NCBI GenBank assembly: GCA_005502915.1
Contig: SCMT01000015.1
Coordinates: forward strand, 1 to 64,000
From: Lysobacteraceae bacterium 2PB
GTDB lineage: Bacteria > Pseudomonadota > Gammaproteobacteria > Xanthomonadales > Xanthomonadaceae
Reading direction: 5' to 3'
DNA length: 64,000 nt
In this document: positions 9,821 through 19,508 of the stretch, one piece after another
Layout: the number at the start of each line of letters is the position of its first letter
Numbering within the stretch: the first letter of the stretch is position 1
Notes under the pieces: model-generated
The model's input: only the letters and a program-made list of their open reading frames with translations
Database searches by the model: none
What the model was told of the DNA's origin: nothing
Made by a program: the position numbers and the translations under genes

Positions 9821-9847
9821 AAAAAGCCGCCTTCAAGGCGGCTTTTT
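9821..9847. terminator. Bidirectional intrinsic terminator between cbpA and pilH
   Basis: AAAAAGCCGCC (9821-9831) and GGCGGCTTTTT (9837-9847) form a GC-rich stem with a TTCAA loop, with A- and T-tracts on either side. It can end both the rightward cbpA transcript and the leftward response-regulator transcript. Confidence 0.9.
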
Positions 9848-9871
9848 CATGCGGCGGAGCAGGGGGCGGAT

Positions 9872-10243
9872 TCAGCCCAGGCCGGAGACGTACTTGGTGA
9901 TCGTGTCCGACAGCTCGGTTTCGCTGAAGGGCTTGGTCAGGTAGGCCTTGGCGCCCTGGCGCATGCCCCACACGCGGTCGGTGTCCTGGTCCTTGGTGGT
10001 CACCAGCACGATCGGGATGTGCTTGGTGGTCGGTTCGCGCGAGATGGTGCGCGTCGCCTGGAAACCGTTGAGGTTCGGCATGACCACGTCCATCAGGATG
10101 AGGTCGGGGATCTCGCGCTTGGCGACCTCGACGCCGGCGGCGCCGTCTTCGGCGGTCAGCGCTTCATGTCCGAGTTTTTCGACGATGCGGCGGATGCCCA
10201 TCAGCTGCGACGGAGAGTCGTCGACGATCAGGATGCGTGCCAT
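9872..10243 (-). CDS. pilH: Single-domain response regulator, PilH-like
   Basis: CheY-like receiver of 123 residues with no output domain. Acidic pocket Asp8/Asp9, phospho-acceptor Asp52 in LILMDVVMP, a T/S-bearing VLVTTKD strand and the conserved Lys in TKPFSE are all present. The start ATG follows AAGGGG. It closely resembles PilH of Xanthomonas, which acts in the Chp chemotaxis-like pathway controlling type IV pilus twitching; that pathway's other genes are not nearby, so the name rests on sequence resemblance only. The transcript ends in the strong terminator at 9821. Confidence 0.8.
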   Translation of the reverse strand: MARILIVDDSPSQLMGIRRIVEKLGHEALTAEDGAAGVEVAKREIPDLILMDVVMPNLNGFQATRTISREPTTKHIPIVLVTTKDQDTDRVWGMRQGAKAYLTKPFSETELSDTITKYVSGLG

Positions 10244-10382
10244 TCGGAACCCCTTGTAAGACTGTGCCCAGTGTAGTCGCCCCGGTTGCTGGCCGGAAGC
10301 GGTCCCCGTCGGATTGTTGATGCAGTGCACAAGGCCCGGCGAACCGGGCGAGCCCGGAACCCCTTGCGGACCCGCTGCCCGG

Positions 10383-11381
10383 TCAGCCCAGGCGGACCAG
10401 CGTCCGCCCGAACGAGCCGCCCTTGAGCATACCTGCGAAAACCTCCGGCAGGCCATCGAGGCCGACTTCGCGCGTGCAGATCGTCTCCAGGTGTGCCGGC
10501 TTCCACGCCCCTGCCAGGCGCTTCCAGACTTCATCACGGATTTCGCGGGCGGTGCCGGCCGAGGCCACGCCGACCAGGGACACGCCGCGGATGATGAAGG
10601 GCATGACCGTGGTGGGCAGCTCGGCGGTCGCGGCGAGGCCGGCGCTGCCGACGTTGCCATAGGGGCGCGTGCGCGCGAGCAGGCTGGCCAGCATCGTGCC
10701 GCCGACGTTGTCGAGGCCGCCGCCGAAGCGCGCGGCTTCCAGCGGCCGGGCTTCGGTCAGCACGTCGCGGCCGAGCACCTGGGTGGCGCCGAGCGATTTG
10801 AGGTAATCGGCATGCTCCGGCTTTCCGCTGATCGCATGCACCTCGTAGCCGGCGCGGGTGAAGATGTCGACCGCCAGCGAGCCCACGCCGCCGGTGGCGC
10901 CGGTCACGGCCAGCGGGCCCAGTTCGGGCGTCTGGCGGTTGTCCTCCATGCGCAGCAGGGCCAGCGCGGCGGTGAAGCCCGCGGTGCCGAGGATCATGCT
11001 CTCGCGCAGGCTGAGGCCGGCAGGCAGGGGAATGGCCCATTTCGCCTCGATGCGCGCGTACTCGCTGTAGCCGCCGTCGCGGGTCTCGCTGAGCCCGCAG
11101 CCGGTGACCAGCACCGGGTCTCCTTCGCGGAAGGCCGGGTCGGTGGACGACACCACGTGCCCGGCGACATCGATGCCGCCGACCAGCGGGAAGAAGCGCA
11201 GGATCTTGCCTTCGCCGGTCCCGGCCAGCGCGTCCTTGTAGTTGACCGAGGAGTACGCCGTCTTGATGACGATCTCACCCGGGGCGAGCTCATCGATGCT
11301 CGTTTGCTCGATGCCGCTGCGGTAGCCGCCGGCGGCGTCGTTGCGGATGCGGAAGGCGTTGAAGATGCTGGGAACGGACAT
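10383..11381 (-). CDS. acuI: MDR-family NADPH oxidoreductase, YhdH/AcuI type
   Basis: Medium-chain dehydrogenase/reductase of 332 residues. Features include SSVNYKDALAG near the N terminus, GGIDVAGHV, and the nucleotide-binding motif TGATGGVGSLA. The zinc ligands of alcohol dehydrogenases are missing, as in the YhdH subgroup, whose member AcuI reduces acryloyl-CoA to propionyl-CoA with NADPH. The exact substrate here is inferred from family only. The ATG is preceded by AGGATC. The 139-base gap to pilH contains only GC-rich inverted segments. Confidence 0.85.
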   Translation of the reverse strand: MSVPSIFNAFRIRNDAAGGYRSGIEQTSIDELAPGEIVIKTAYSSVNYKDALAGTGEGKILRFFPLVGGIDVAGHVVSSTDPAFREGDPVLVTGCGLSETRDGGYSEYARIEAKWAIPLPAGLSLRESMILGTAGFTAALALLRMEDNRQTPELGPLAVTGATGGVGSLAVDIFTRAGYEVHAISGKPEHADYLKSLGATQVLGRDVLTEARPLEAARFGGGLDNVGGTMLASLLARTRPYGNVGSAGLAATAELPTTVMPFIIRGVSLVGVASAGTAREIRDEVWKRLAGAWKPAHLETICTREVGLDGLPEVFAGMLKGGSFGRTLVRLG

Positions 11382-11465
11382 GTCGGGGGATCCTGAGCGT
11401 TCGATGGGGCAATGATCGCATGTCGGCAAGTGCACTGTCGTGGCAACCACACAGGCTGTTTTTTC

Positions 11466-12004
11466 TTTGCCGTCATCCTCGCGAAAGCGAGGACCCATCT
11501 CGATGTTGCGGCATGGCCCGATCATCGCTGGCAGCGGGGGCATGACTGTTCATCGGCAACGCGTGGTAATCCGATGCCGATGCGCGGAGTTTTCCGACAT
11601 CGGAGTCGTTGCCGCATCGGCAGGCTGCGATGCATGAAATCGCCATGTGTCTACATGCTCGCAAGCCAGTGTTACGGAACGCTCTACATCGGCGTGACGT
11701 CGGACCTGATCGGCCGCATGTGGCAGCACCGGCATGGTCATTGCGCTGGATTCACCATGCGCTACAGGGTGCACCGCCTGGTCTGGTTCGAGGGCCACGA
11801 CACGATGGAACAGGCGATCGCCCGTGAGAAAGCGATGAAGCGCTGGATGCGCAGATGGAAAATCGAATTGATCGAAGCGCGCAATCCGGAGTGGAGTGAT
11901 CTCTATCCTGGATTATTGCGTGATCCGTCGGAATGAACGTCTTTCGTCAGCGATATCGTGGCGGACGGCTGGGTCCTCGCTTGCGCGAGGATGACGGCAA
12001 AAAA
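11466..12004. mobile_element. GIY-YIG gene framed by inverted palindromic repeats
   Basis: The left repeat (11471-11497) begins CGTCATCCTCGCGAAAGCGA; the right repeat (11970-11997) begins TGGGTCCTCGCTTGCGCGAG. They are reverse complements with about one mismatch and share flanking TTTGC/GCAAA and A/T runs. Each repeat is itself an imperfect hairpin (CCTCGC...GCGAGG). Between them lies only the GIY-YIG gene. The same repeat pair without a gene is at 62964-63038. Treating it as a mobile or formerly mobile unit is an inference. Confidence 0.5.
11634..11936 (+). CDS. GIY-YIG domain protein (COG2827/UPF0213 type)
   Basis: A 100-residue single-domain protein. The GIY-YIG core shows CVYMLAS and TLYIGVTSDL, with Arg28 in IGRMWQHR and an acidic residue in the helix EQAIAREKAMKRW, matching the family's Tyr-Tyr-Arg-Glu pattern. 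Related proteins are small endonuclease-fold proteins of unclear role. Its start ATG has no strong ribosome site, and it is isolated between the reductase and LOG genes. It is bounded on both sides by copies of the same inverted repeat (11471 and 11970), much as RAYT transposase genes are bounded by REP sequences. Catalytic activity is not established by sequence alone. Confidence 0.85.
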   Translation: MKSPCVYMLASQCYGTLYIGVTSDLIGRMWQHRHGHCAGFTMRYRVHRLVWFEGHDTMEQAIAREKAMKRWMRRWKIELIEARNPEWSDLYPGLLRDPSE

Positions 12005-12022
12005 ACGGTCATTCTGCCTGGC

Positions 12023-12616
12023 TCAACGCAACGCCTTCCGCCGCTTCTCGTCCAGCCACTTGTCCGCCTGCGCGGGCGTGTAGTCGCGCATCCAGGCGAA
12101 CAGGGCGTCGATGTCCTCGCCATGCCAGAGGTCGTGGCGCTGGTCCTGGTGCAGGAAGCGTTCTTCGACCATGCGGTCGATCATGCCGATCAGCGGGGAA
12201 TAGAAGCCGTCGACGTCGAGGAACGCGCAGGGCTTGCGGCCGAGGCCGAGCTGGCGCCAGGTGAGCATCTCGAACATCTCGTCGAGCGTGCCGAAACCGC
12301 CGGGCAGGGCGACGAAGGCGTCGGCGAGGTCGAACATCCGCGCCTTGCGTTCGTGCATGTTCGCGACGACTTCCAGCCGGGTCACGCCGGTGTGCGCGAC
12401 TTCCCACTGGACGAGCTGTTCGGGGATCACGCCGACGACTTCGCCACCGTGTTCGAGCACGGCGTCGGCGACGATGCCCATCAGGCCGACGTTGCCGCCG
12501 CCGTAGACCAGTTGCAGGCCTTCGGTCGCAATGCGGGCGCCGAGGGTGCGGGCGCGCTCGGCATAGGCGGGTTTGCTGCCAGCGTTGGAGCCGCAATAGA
12601 CGCAGATGGATTTCAT
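12023..12616 (-). CDS. LOG-family protein (TIGR00730, lysine decarboxylase-like Rossmann fold)
   Basis: 197 residues. Contains CVYCGSNAG at the N terminus, YGGGNVGLMG and the family signature PGGFGTLDE. LOG proteins hydrolyse nucleoside 5'-monophosphates such as cytokinin ribotides to free base and ribose phosphate; bacterial members are often of unknown physiological role. Its ATG overlaps the stop codon of the upstream antiporter gene by four bases (12613-12616), so the two are translationally coupled. Confidence 0.9.
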   Translation of the reverse strand: MKSICVYCGSNAGSKPAYAERARTLGARIATEGLQLVYGGGNVGLMGIVADAVLEHGGEVVGVIPEQLVQWEVAHTGVTRLEVVANMHERKARMFDLADAFVALPGGFGTLDEMFEMLTWRQLGLGRKPCAFLDVDGFYSPLIGMIDRMVEERFLHQDQRHDLWHGEDIDALFAWMRDYTPAQADKWLDEKRRKALR

Positions 12617-13710
12617 GGCACGAAACTCAGGAAAAGGTAGGACGCGAACAGCACGAGATGGACCAGTCCAAGCTGGATATTGGTGCGGCCGGTGCGCAGC
12701 GAGATGGAGGCGACGAAGAGGGTCAGCAGCAACAGCACGGTGGACTTGCCGTCCAGGCCAAGCATCAATGGCCAGCCCATCACCAGCGCGACGACCGCGA
12801 CCACGGGCACCGTCAGGCCCATGCTGGCGATGGCCGAGCCGACGGCCAGGTTGAGACTGGTCTGCAAACGGTTGTGCACGGCGGCGCGCAGGGCTGCCAC
12901 GCCTTCGGGCAAGAGCACGATGGCGGCGATCAGGATGCCCACCGTCGCAGCCGGTGCGCCGGCTGCATCGAGCAGGGCTTCCATCGTCGGCGAGATCTTC
13001 TTGGCGCTGAGCACTACGGCAGCAAGCGCCAGCAGGAGCATGCCCAGACTGGTGAAGGTCTCGGCATTGGTGGGCGGATCTGCATGCTCGTGCGGGTTGT
13101 CCTCTCCGTCCTCGTCTTCGGGCAGGAAGTAGTCGCGGTGTCGTACGGTCTGCACGAAGGTGAAACCGCCGAACAGCACGAGCGTGGCGAGCGCGATGAA
13201 GATCAGCTGGTTGCTGCTATAGCTGGGTCCATCGACGCTCGTCGCGTAGTTCGGCAGTACCAATGTCAGCACCAGGATCGCCGTGAGCGTCGCCAGGCCG
13301 GCAGTCACGCCCTGTACCCGGAAGCCCTGCTCGAAATGCCGGCGCGCGCCGGCCATCAGGCTGATGCCGATGATGCCGTTGAGGATGAGCATCACCGCGG
13401 CGAAGACGGTGTCGCGGGCGAGGGCTGCGGTCGCTTCGCCACCGGACAGCATCATCGAGACGATCAGTGCGACCTCGATGACGGTCACCGCCATCGCCAG
13501 CACCAGCGTGCCGAAGGGCTCGCCGACGCGGTGCGCGATCACTTCCGCATGATGGACCGCCGCGATGACGCTACCGACCAGGCCGAGCGCCAGCAGCGGG
13601 ACCATCCCCGGCATGCCGGGCACGATGGAAGCCAGCGCGAGGATGGCGATGCCACCTGCCGGAAGCGCCAGAGTCCATGCCGGATTGTGGCGGATCGCGT
13701 GCCCGGTCAT
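12613..13710 (-). CDS. chaA: ChaA-type Ca2+(Na+)/H+ antiporter
   Basis: 365-residue inner-membrane protein with about 11 hydrophobic segments in two homologous halves. The acidic helices carrying AVTVIEVALIVS and IAAIVLLPEGVAALRAA are the conserved ion-binding repeats of the CaCA superfamily. A hydrophilic acidic loop (PEDEDGEDNPHEHADPP) joins the halves, as in ChaA. It exchanges cytoplasmic calcium or sodium for protons. The ATG is preceded by GGAG; the 3' end overlaps the LOG gene by ATGA. Confidence 0.9.
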   Translation of the reverse strand: MTGHAIRHNPAWTLALPAGGIAILALASIVPGMPGMVPLLALGLVGSVIAAVHHAEVIAHRVGEPFGTLVLAMAVTVIEVALIVSMMLSGGEATAALARDTVFAAVMLILNGIIGISLMAGARRHFEQGFRVQGVTAGLATLTAILVLTLVLPNYATSVDGPSYSSNQLIFIALATLVLFGGFTFVQTVRHRDYFLPEDEDGEDNPHEHADPPTNAETFTSLGMLLLALAAVVLSAKKISPTMEALLDAAGAPAATVGILIAAIVLLPEGVAALRAAVHNRLQTSLNLAVGSAIASMGLTVPVVAVVALVMGWPLMLGLDGKSTVLLLLTLFVASISLRTGRTNIQLGLVHLVLFASYLFLSFVP

Positions 13711-13732
13711 GCGTTGTCTCCGTGAGCGGATA

Positions 13733-13754
13733 CCCGGGACCCTCTGGTCCCGGG
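13733..13754 (-). terminator. Hairpin after lpdA
   Basis: CCCGGGACC and GGTCCCGGG form a perfect 9-bp stem with a CTCT loop, between the lpdA stop and the chaA start on the same strand. There is no T-tract, so termination is probable rather than certain. Confidence 0.45.
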
Positions 13755-13791
13755 AACGATGACGCTGGGCTGGCGGTCCGATCGCACTCGA

Positions 13792-15222
13792 TCAGTTCGC
13801 CTTGTGGATGGCCCGCTTGTGGACGGCCATGGCGGCGTCGTGCACCGCTTCCGAGAGGCTCGGATGCGCGTGGCAGATGCGGGCGAGATCGTCGGCGGAG
13901 CCGCTGAACTCCATGGTCAGCACGCCTTCGTGGACCAGTTCGGACACGTTGGCGCCGACCAGGTGCATGCCGAGCACGCGGTCGGTCTCGGCATGGGCGA
14001 GCACCTTCACGAAGCCGGCCGGTTCGGCCATCGCGACCGCGCGGCCGACGGCGGCGAACGGGAAGCTGCCGGCCTTGTACGGGATGCCCTCGGCCTTGAG
14101 CTGCTCCTCGGTCTTGCCGACCCAGGCGATTTCCGGCTCGGTGTAGATGACCCACGGGATGGTGTCGAAGTTGACGTGGCCCGGCAGGCCGGCGATCAGC
14201 TCGGCCACGGCGATGCCTTCCTCGAAGCCCTTGTGCGCCAGCATCGGGCCGCGCACGCAGTCGCCCACGGCCCACACGCCATCGACGCCGGTGTGGCAGT
14301 GCTCGTCGACCACGATGCGGCCGCGCTCGTCGAGCTGCACGCCGGTGCCCTCGGCCAGCAGGCCCTTGCTCGCGGCCTTGCGGCCCACGGCGACCAGCAG
14401 CTTGTCGACGACGAGGTTCTGCTCGCCCTTGGCGTCGGTGTAGGTCAGGTGGACTTCGCCGTTCTTCACTTCGGCCTTGCTGACCTTCGCGCCGAGCTGG
14501 ATGTCGAGGCCCTGCTTCTTGAATTCGCGCGCGGCGATCTTCGCGGCTTCGCCGTCGGCGGCGGCCAGGAAGTCCGGCATGGCTTCGAGGATCGTGACCT
14601 TGGCGCCGAGGCGGTTCCACACGCTGCCCAGTTCCAGGCCGATCACGCCAGCGCCGATCACGCCGAGGCGCTTCGGCACTTCGGTGAAATCCAGCGCGCC
14701 GACATTGTCGACGATGTGCTGGCCGTCGAACTTCGCGAACGGCAGTTCGATCGAGTCCGAACCGGCGGCGAGGATCACGTTGGTGCCCTTCAGTTCGACT
14801 TCGGAACCGTCGTGCTGCTTCACCTTCACGACGTTGCCGGCGTGCAGGGTGCCGAAGCCATAGAACGCCGTGATCTTGTTCGCCTTGAACAGCTGGGCGA
14901 TGCCGCCGGTGAACTGCTTGACGATCTTGTCCTTGCGGCCGACCATCGCGCCGACGTCGATCTTCGCGTTGTCGAAGCTGATGCCGTGGTCGCCGAAGAT
15001 GTGGCCCATGTTCCAGAACTGGCGCGAGGAATCGAGCAGCGCCTTCGACGGAATGCAGCCGACGCGCAGGCAGGTGCCGCCGAGCGCGGGCTTGCCGTCC
15101 TTGCCGAGCGCGGCGTCGATGCACGCGGTCTTCATGCCCAGCTGGGCGGCGCGGATGGCGGCGTGGTAGCCGGCGGGGCCGGCGCCGATGACGATGACGT
15201 CGAATTGTTGGGTGTCGCTCAT
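13792..15222 (-). CDS. lpdA: Dihydrolipoyl dehydrogenase (E3 of 2-oxoglutarate dehydrogenase)
   Basis: 476-residue FAD flavoprotein. FAD motif VIGAGPAGYHAA at the N terminus, redox disulfide Cys51/Cys56 in GGTCLRVGC, NAD motif VIGAGVIGLELG, and the C-terminal catalytic HAHPSLSEAVHDA. It reoxidises dihydrolipoamide on SucB, passing electrons to NAD. The ATG at 15222 has GGGAAG upstream; earlier in-frame codons run through the GC palindromes and are not coding. It is the third gene of the sucA-sucB-lpdA unit, separated from sucB by 121 bases holding two palindromes. Confidence 0.97.
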   Translation of the reverse strand: MSDTQQFDVIVIGAGPAGYHAAIRAAQLGMKTACIDAALGKDGKPALGGTCLRVGCIPSKALLDSSRQFWNMGHIFGDHGISFDNAKIDVGAMVGRKDKIVKQFTGGIAQLFKANKITAFYGFGTLHAGNVVKVKQHDGSEVELKGTNVILAAGSDSIELPFAKFDGQHIVDNVGALDFTEVPKRLGVIGAGVIGLELGSVWNRLGAKVTILEAMPDFLAAADGEAAKIAAREFKKQGLDIQLGAKVSKAEVKNGEVHLTYTDAKGEQNLVVDKLLVAVGRKAASKGLLAEGTGVQLDERGRIVVDEHCHTGVDGVWAVGDCVRGPMLAHKGFEEGIAVAELIAGLPGHVNFDTIPWVIYTEPEIAWVGKTEEQLKAEGIPYKAGSFPFAAVGRAVAMAEPAGFVKVLAHAETDRVLGMHLVGANVSELVHEGVLTMEFSGSADDLARICHAHPSLSEAVHDAAMAVHKRAIHKAN

Positions 15223-15248
15223 GTCACTTCCCGTTGAGGTTTGTCTCC

Positions 15249-15332
15249 TTCCCCCGCGTGCGGGGGAAGGTCGGGATGGGGGCGACGTGCCCGATGCCCC
15301 CACCCCAGCCCTCCCCCGCATGCGGGGGAGGG
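15249..15332. repeat. Two GC-rich palindromes in the sucB-lpdA gap
   Basis: CTTCCCCCGC-GT-GCGGGGGAAG at 15249-15270 and CCCTCCCCCGC-AT-GCGGGGGAGGG at 15309-15332 are near-identical perfect hairpins 38 bases apart. They resemble dispersed REP-like units and lie inside an operon, so they may modulate the sucB/lpdA ratio by mRNA processing or partial termination. Confidence 0.75.
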
Positions 15333-15343
15333 GGCGAGTGGGA

Positions 15344-16546
15344 TTACATGCCCAGCAGCATGCGGTGCGGGTTTTCCAGCTGGTTCTTGATGTCGACCAG
15401 GAACAGCACCGCGTCCTTGCCGTCGATGATGCGGTGGTCGTAGCTCAGCGCGAGGTACATCATCGGCGCGGCGATGACCTGGCCGTTCTCGACGATCGCG
15501 CGCTCCTTGATGGCGTGCATGCCGAGGATCGCGGACTGCGGCGGATTGACGATCGGCGTCGACATCAGCGAGCCGAAGGTGCCGCCGTTGGTGATGGTGA
15601 AGGTGCCGCCCTGCAGGTCTTCCAGCTTCAGGCCGCCTTCGCGGGCCGCCTTGGCGTAGCCGACGATCGCGGCTTCGATGTCGGCGAAGCCCATGCGCTC
15701 GACGTTGCGCAGCACCGGCGTGACCAGGCCCTTGTCGGTCGACACGGCGATCGAGATGTCGGCGTAGCCGTGGTAGATGATGTCGTTGCCGTCGACCGAG
15801 GCGTTGATGATCGGATGGCGCTGCAGCGCGTTCGCGGCGGCCTTGGCGAAGAAGCTCATGAAGCCGAGCTTGATGCCGTTGGCCTTCTCGAACTGCTCGC
15901 CCAGCTCCTTGCGCATCTGCATGACCTTGGACAGGTTCACCTCGTTGAACGAGGTCAGCATCGCGATCGAATTCTTCGACTGCATGAGGCGCTCGGCGAT
16001 GCGGGCGCGCATGCGGGTCATCGGCACGCGCTCTTCCGGACGCGCGCCACCACCGACACCGGCGGTCTTGCCGCTGGCGTAGTTGACGATGTCTTCCTTG
16101 GTGACCGCGCCGCGGCGGCCGGTGCCCTGCACGTCGGCCGGATTCACGCCGCTGGTGGCGGCGGCGAAGCGGGCGCCCGGGGGCAGCTCGCCGCCGACCG
16201 GGGCCGGCTTGGTGCTCGCCGGCGCGGCTGCGGCGGCCTTGGCGGCCTCGGCCTTCGGCTGGACCTGCTCGGGACCGGCGGCGGCCGGCGCGGCAGCGGC
16301 GGCCACGGCGCCTTCCTCGATGATCGCGATGACCTGCTGGCTGAGCACGGTCGCGCCTTCGGCGAACTTCAGCTCCTTGATGACGCCATCGACGGTCGAG
16401 GGGACTTCCAGAACGACCTTGTCGGTCTCGAGGTCGACGATGTTCTCGTCGCGCTTGACGGCGTCGCCGACCTTCTTGTGCCAGGTGGCGATGACGGCGT
16501 CGGAGACGGATTCGGGAAGAACGGGAACCTTGATTTCGGTGGCCAT
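15344..16546 (-). CDS. sucB: Dihydrolipoyllysine succinyltransferase (E2 of 2-oxoglutarate dehydrogenase)
   Basis: 400 residues. N-terminal lipoyl domain with the lipoylated Lys43 in [13 protein letters not shown]; an Ala/Pro-rich linker; a peripheral-subunit-binding domain around [17 protein letters not shown]; and the C-terminal acyltransferase core with catalytic His in [13 protein letters not shown]. It transfers the succinyl group from lipoamide to CoA and forms the core of the complex. ATG with AGGA upstream. It follows sucA by 136 bases on the same strand. Confidence 0.97.
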   Translation of the reverse strand: MATEIKVPVLPESVSDAVIATWHKKVGDAVKRDENIVDLETDKVVLEVPSTVDGVIKELKFAEGATVLSQQVIAIIEEGAVAAAAAPAAAGPEQVQPKAEAAKAAAAAPASTKPAPVGGELPPGARFAAATSGVNPADVQGTGRRGAVTKEDIVNYASGKTAGVGGGARPEERVPMTRMRARIAERLMQSKNSIAMLTSFNEVNLSKVMQMRKELGEQFEKANGIKLGFMSFFAKAAANALQRHPIINASVDGNDIIYHGYADISIAVSTDKGLVTPVLRNVERMGFADIEAAIVGYAKAAREGGLKLEDLQGGTFTITNGGTFGSLMSTPIVNPPQSAILGMHAIKERAIVENGQVIAAPMMYLALSYDHRIIDGKDAVLFLVDIKNQLENPHRMLLGM

Positions 16547-16682
16547 GGTGGCGTCCTGGAAGTTGTGTTGGTGCCGGACTGCGCGACGCGCTGGACGGCG
16601 GATTGCAAGATCGTGCTGTTGAAACGTGCTCGACAAAACCTGCGAAGCGGATGCCGGATCGCCGGCACCCGCTTCGGTGGGA

Positions 16683-19508
16683 TCACTCTTCCTCGAATTC
16701 GCCGTCCGGCGAGTTCACGAGGGCGTCGGCGATCAGCGCCTGCTGCTCGACGACGTGGTCGTTGAAGTGGCCCGCGGCCGGCGAGGGCGAACGCGCGCGA
16801 CCTGCGTAGTGCAGCGCCTGCTTTTCCTGCAGGCAGAAGCGCAGGTGGTGCTGGATCTGGTACCACGCGCCCTGGTTCTGCGGCTCTTCCTGGCACCAGA
16901 TCACCTGCACGTTCTTGCCGTACTTCTTCAGTTCGGCGATCAACTGCTGGCGCGGGAACGGGTAGAGCTGCTCGATGCGGATGATGGCGACGTCCGTCAG
17001 CTCGCGCTTCTGGGCTTCCTCGACCAGGTCGTAGTAGACCTTGCCGCCGCAGACCACCACGCGCTTGACCTTCTTCGGGTCGGCGGCGGTGCTGTCCGGG
17101 ATCAGGTGCTGGAAGCTGCCGCTGGCCAGCTCGTCCAGCGACGACACCGCGAGCTTGTGGCGCAGCAGCGACTTCGGCGTCATCACCACCAGCGGCTTGC
17201 GCGTGGTCATGCGCATCTGCCGGCGGATCATGTGGAAGGCCTGGGCCGGCGTGGTCGGCGTGCAGACCATCATGTTGTCCAGCGCGCACAGCTGCAGGAA
17301 GCGCTCGAGGCGCGCGGACGAATGCTCCGGACCCTGGCCTTCGTAGCCGTGCGGCAGGAACAGCGCCAGACCGCACAGGCGGCCCCACTTGGCCTCGCCC
17401 GAGGACAGGAACTGGTCGATCACCACCTGGGCGCCGTTGGCGAAGTCGCCGAACTGGGCTTCCCAGATGTCGAGGGTCATGGGATCGGCGGTGGCGTAGC
17501 CGTACTCGAACGCCATCACGGCTTCTTCGCTGAGCAGCGAGTCGATGATCGTGGCGTCTTCCGGATTGGTCACCAGCTGGCGCAGCGGGATGTGGTCGAC
17601 GTCGACGTTCTGGTCGTGCAGCACCGCGTGGCGGTGGAAGAACGTGCCGCGACCGCAGTCCTGGCCGACCAGGCGCAGCTTGTAGCCTTCGGCGAGCAGC
17701 GTGGCGTAGGCCAGGTTCTCGGCGAAGCCCCAGTCGCCCGGAAGTTCGCCGGCGCCCATCCTGCGGCGGTCTTCGTAGATCTTCGCCACGCGCGGGTGCA
17801 GCACGGCGCCGTCGGGCAGGGTGTTGATGACCTTCGCCAGGCCGTCGAGCCTGTCGCGCGAGACGCGGGTGTCGACCGGATCGCTGAGCTTGCCGGCGAG
17901 CAGCGGGTTCCAGTCGATCGAGTAGGCATCCGGATTGGCCGGGGCCAGTTCGGTGGTGACCACGCCGTCGTCGAGCTTCTGGCGGTAGCCGTCCACTAGT
18001 GCCTGCGCGTCCTCGGCCTTCAGCGCGCCTTCGGCGACCAGCTTCTCCGCGTACAGCTCGCGCGTGGTCTTGCGCTTGCGGATGTTCTGGTACATCTGCG
18101 GCTGGGTCGCGGCCGGTTCGTCGGCCTCGTTGTGGCCGTGGCGGCGGTAGCAGACGAGGTCGATGACCACGTCCTTGCCGAACTTCTGGCGGAAGTCGAA
18201 GGCCAGGTCGGCGCAGAAGGCGACCGCGTCCGGGTCGTCGCCGTTCACGTGCAGCACCGGCGCGCCGACCATCTTGGCCACGTCGGTGCAGTACAGCGTG
18301 GAGCGGGCGTCCTGGCGTTCGCTGGTGGTGAAGCCGACCTGGTTGTTGATGACGATGTGGATGGTGCCGCCGACCGCGAAGCCGCGGGCCTGCGACATCT
18401 GGAACAGCTCCATCACCACGCCCTGGCCCGCGAACGCGGCGTCGCCGTGCATCAGGATCGGCACCACCTGCTTCCGCGCCTGGTCGCCGCGACGCAGCTG
18501 GCGCGAGCGCACGCTGCCGGCGACCACCGGGTCGACGATTTCGAGGTGCGAGGGGTTGAAGGCGAGGGCGAGGTGGACCGGGCCGCCAGGGGTGGCGACG
18601 TCGGCGCTGAAGCCCATGTGGTACTTCACGTCGCCGGCGTGGGCGTGCTCGTCATGCTCGAACTTGCCTTCGAACTCGTCGAACAGCTTGCGCGGCGGCT
18701 TGCCGAGCGTATTGACCAGCACGTTGAGGCGGCCGCGGTGGGCCATGCCGAGGATCACGTCCTTGACGCCGTCGCTGCCGGCGCGGCGGATCATCACGTC
18801 GAGCATCGGAATCAGCGCGTCGCCGCCTTCCAGCGAGAAACGCTTCTGGCCGACGTACTTGGTGTGCAGGTAGCGCTCCAGGCCTTCGGCGGCGGTGAGG
18901 CGCTCCAGGATGCGCTGGCGGTCGGCGCCGCTGCGCTTGAAGTCGCCGCCGGTGGCTTCCAGGCGTTCGTACATCCAGCGACGCTGTTCGACGTCGGTGA
19001 TGTGCATGAATTCGGCGCCGATGCTGCCGGTGTAGGTCGCCTTGAGACGGGCGACGAGGTCGCGCAGCTTCATCTGCGCGTTGCCGCCGACGCCACCGCT
19101 GGAGAAGGTGGCGTCGAGGTCGGCGTTCGACAGGCCGTGGAAGGCGATGTCGAGGTCCGGGGCTTCGCTCTTTTCCCACATGCCGAGGGGGTCGAGGCTG
19201 GCCGCGAGGTGGCCGCGCGAGCGGTAGGCCACGATCAGCTTGCCGACCGCGAATTCGCGGCTGTCGCTCCCGGCCTGGGCGACCACCACGCCGCGCGCGG
19301 CCTGGCGACCGGCTTCGGCGATGGCTTCGATCACCGCCGAGTGCGGGACGTCATGGCCGTCCCGCCCCTTCACGCCGTCGAAATAGGCCTTCCATTTCGG
19401 TCCGACGCTGTCGGGGTCGACCAGGTACTGTTCGTAGAGGTCCTCGATGTACGCCGCGTTGGCGCCGAGCTGGGAGGATTGCGCGAATTGCTTCAGGAGA
19501 CTGTCCAC
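16683..19508 (-). CDS. sucA: 2-oxoglutarate dehydrogenase E1 component
   Basis: 941-residue thiamine-diphosphate decarboxylase of the TCA cycle. The N terminus [14 protein letters not shown] and [11 protein letters not shown] matches xanthomonad Suc[28 protein letters not shown] and the C-terminal transketolase-like domain are all present. The start is taken as GTG at 19508 because it precedes the conserved N terminus and no ATG is nearby; the ribosome site (CAGGCTCC) is weak. A TATAAT box 95 bases upstream marks the promoter. First gene of sucA-sucB-lpdA. Confidence 0.96.
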   Translation of the reverse strand: MDSLLKQFAQSSQLGANAAYIEDLYEQYLVDPDSVGPKWKAYFDGVKGRDGHDVPHSAVIEAIAEAGRQAARGVVVAQAGSDSREFAVGKLIVAYRSRGHLAASLDPLGMWEKSEAPDLDIAFHGLSNADLDATFSSGGVGGNAQMKLRDLVARLKATYTGSIGAEFMHITDVEQRRWMYERLEATGGDFKRSGADRQRILERLTAAEGLERYLHTKYVGQKRFSLEGGDALIPMLDVMIRRAGSDGVKDVILGMAHRGRLNVLVNTLGKPPRKLFDEFEGKFEHDEHAHAGDVKYHMGFSADVATPGGPVHLALAFNPSHLEIVDPVVAGSVRSRQLRRGDQARKQVVPILMHGDAAFAGQGVVMELFQMSQARGFAVGGTIHIVINNQVGFTTSERQDARSTLYCTDVAKMVGAPVLHVNGDDPDAVAFCADLAFDFRQKFGKDVVIDLVCYRRHGHNEADEPAATQPQMYQNIRKRKTTRELYAEKLVAEGALKAEDAQALVDGYRQKLDDGVVTTELAPANPDAYSIDWNPLLAGKLSDPVDTRVSRDRLDGLAKVINTLPDGAVLHPRVAKIYEDRRRMGAGELPGDWGFAENLAYATLLAEGYKLRLVGQDCGRGTFFHRHAVLHDQNVDVDHIPLRQLVTNPEDATIIDSLLSEEAVMAFEYGYATADPMTLDIWEAQFGDFANGAQVVIDQFLSSGEAKWGRLCGLALFLPHGYEGQGPEHSSARLERFLQLCALDNMMVCTPTTPAQAFHMIRRQMRMTTRKPLVVMTPKSLLRHKLAVSSLDELASGSFQHLIPDSTAADPKKVKRVVVCGGKVYYDLVEEAQKRELTDVAIIRIEQLYPFPRQQLIAELKKYGKNVQVIWCQEEPQNQGAWYQIQHHLRFCLQEKQALHYAGRARSPSPAAGHFNDHVVEQQALIADALVNSPDGEFEEE

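Noticed and set aside
12658-13725. A 355-codon plus-strand frame opposite chaA
   Set aside because: The translation is Asp/His/Gln/Arg-rich, typical of antisense reading of a hydrophobic protein, and chaA itself is well supported.
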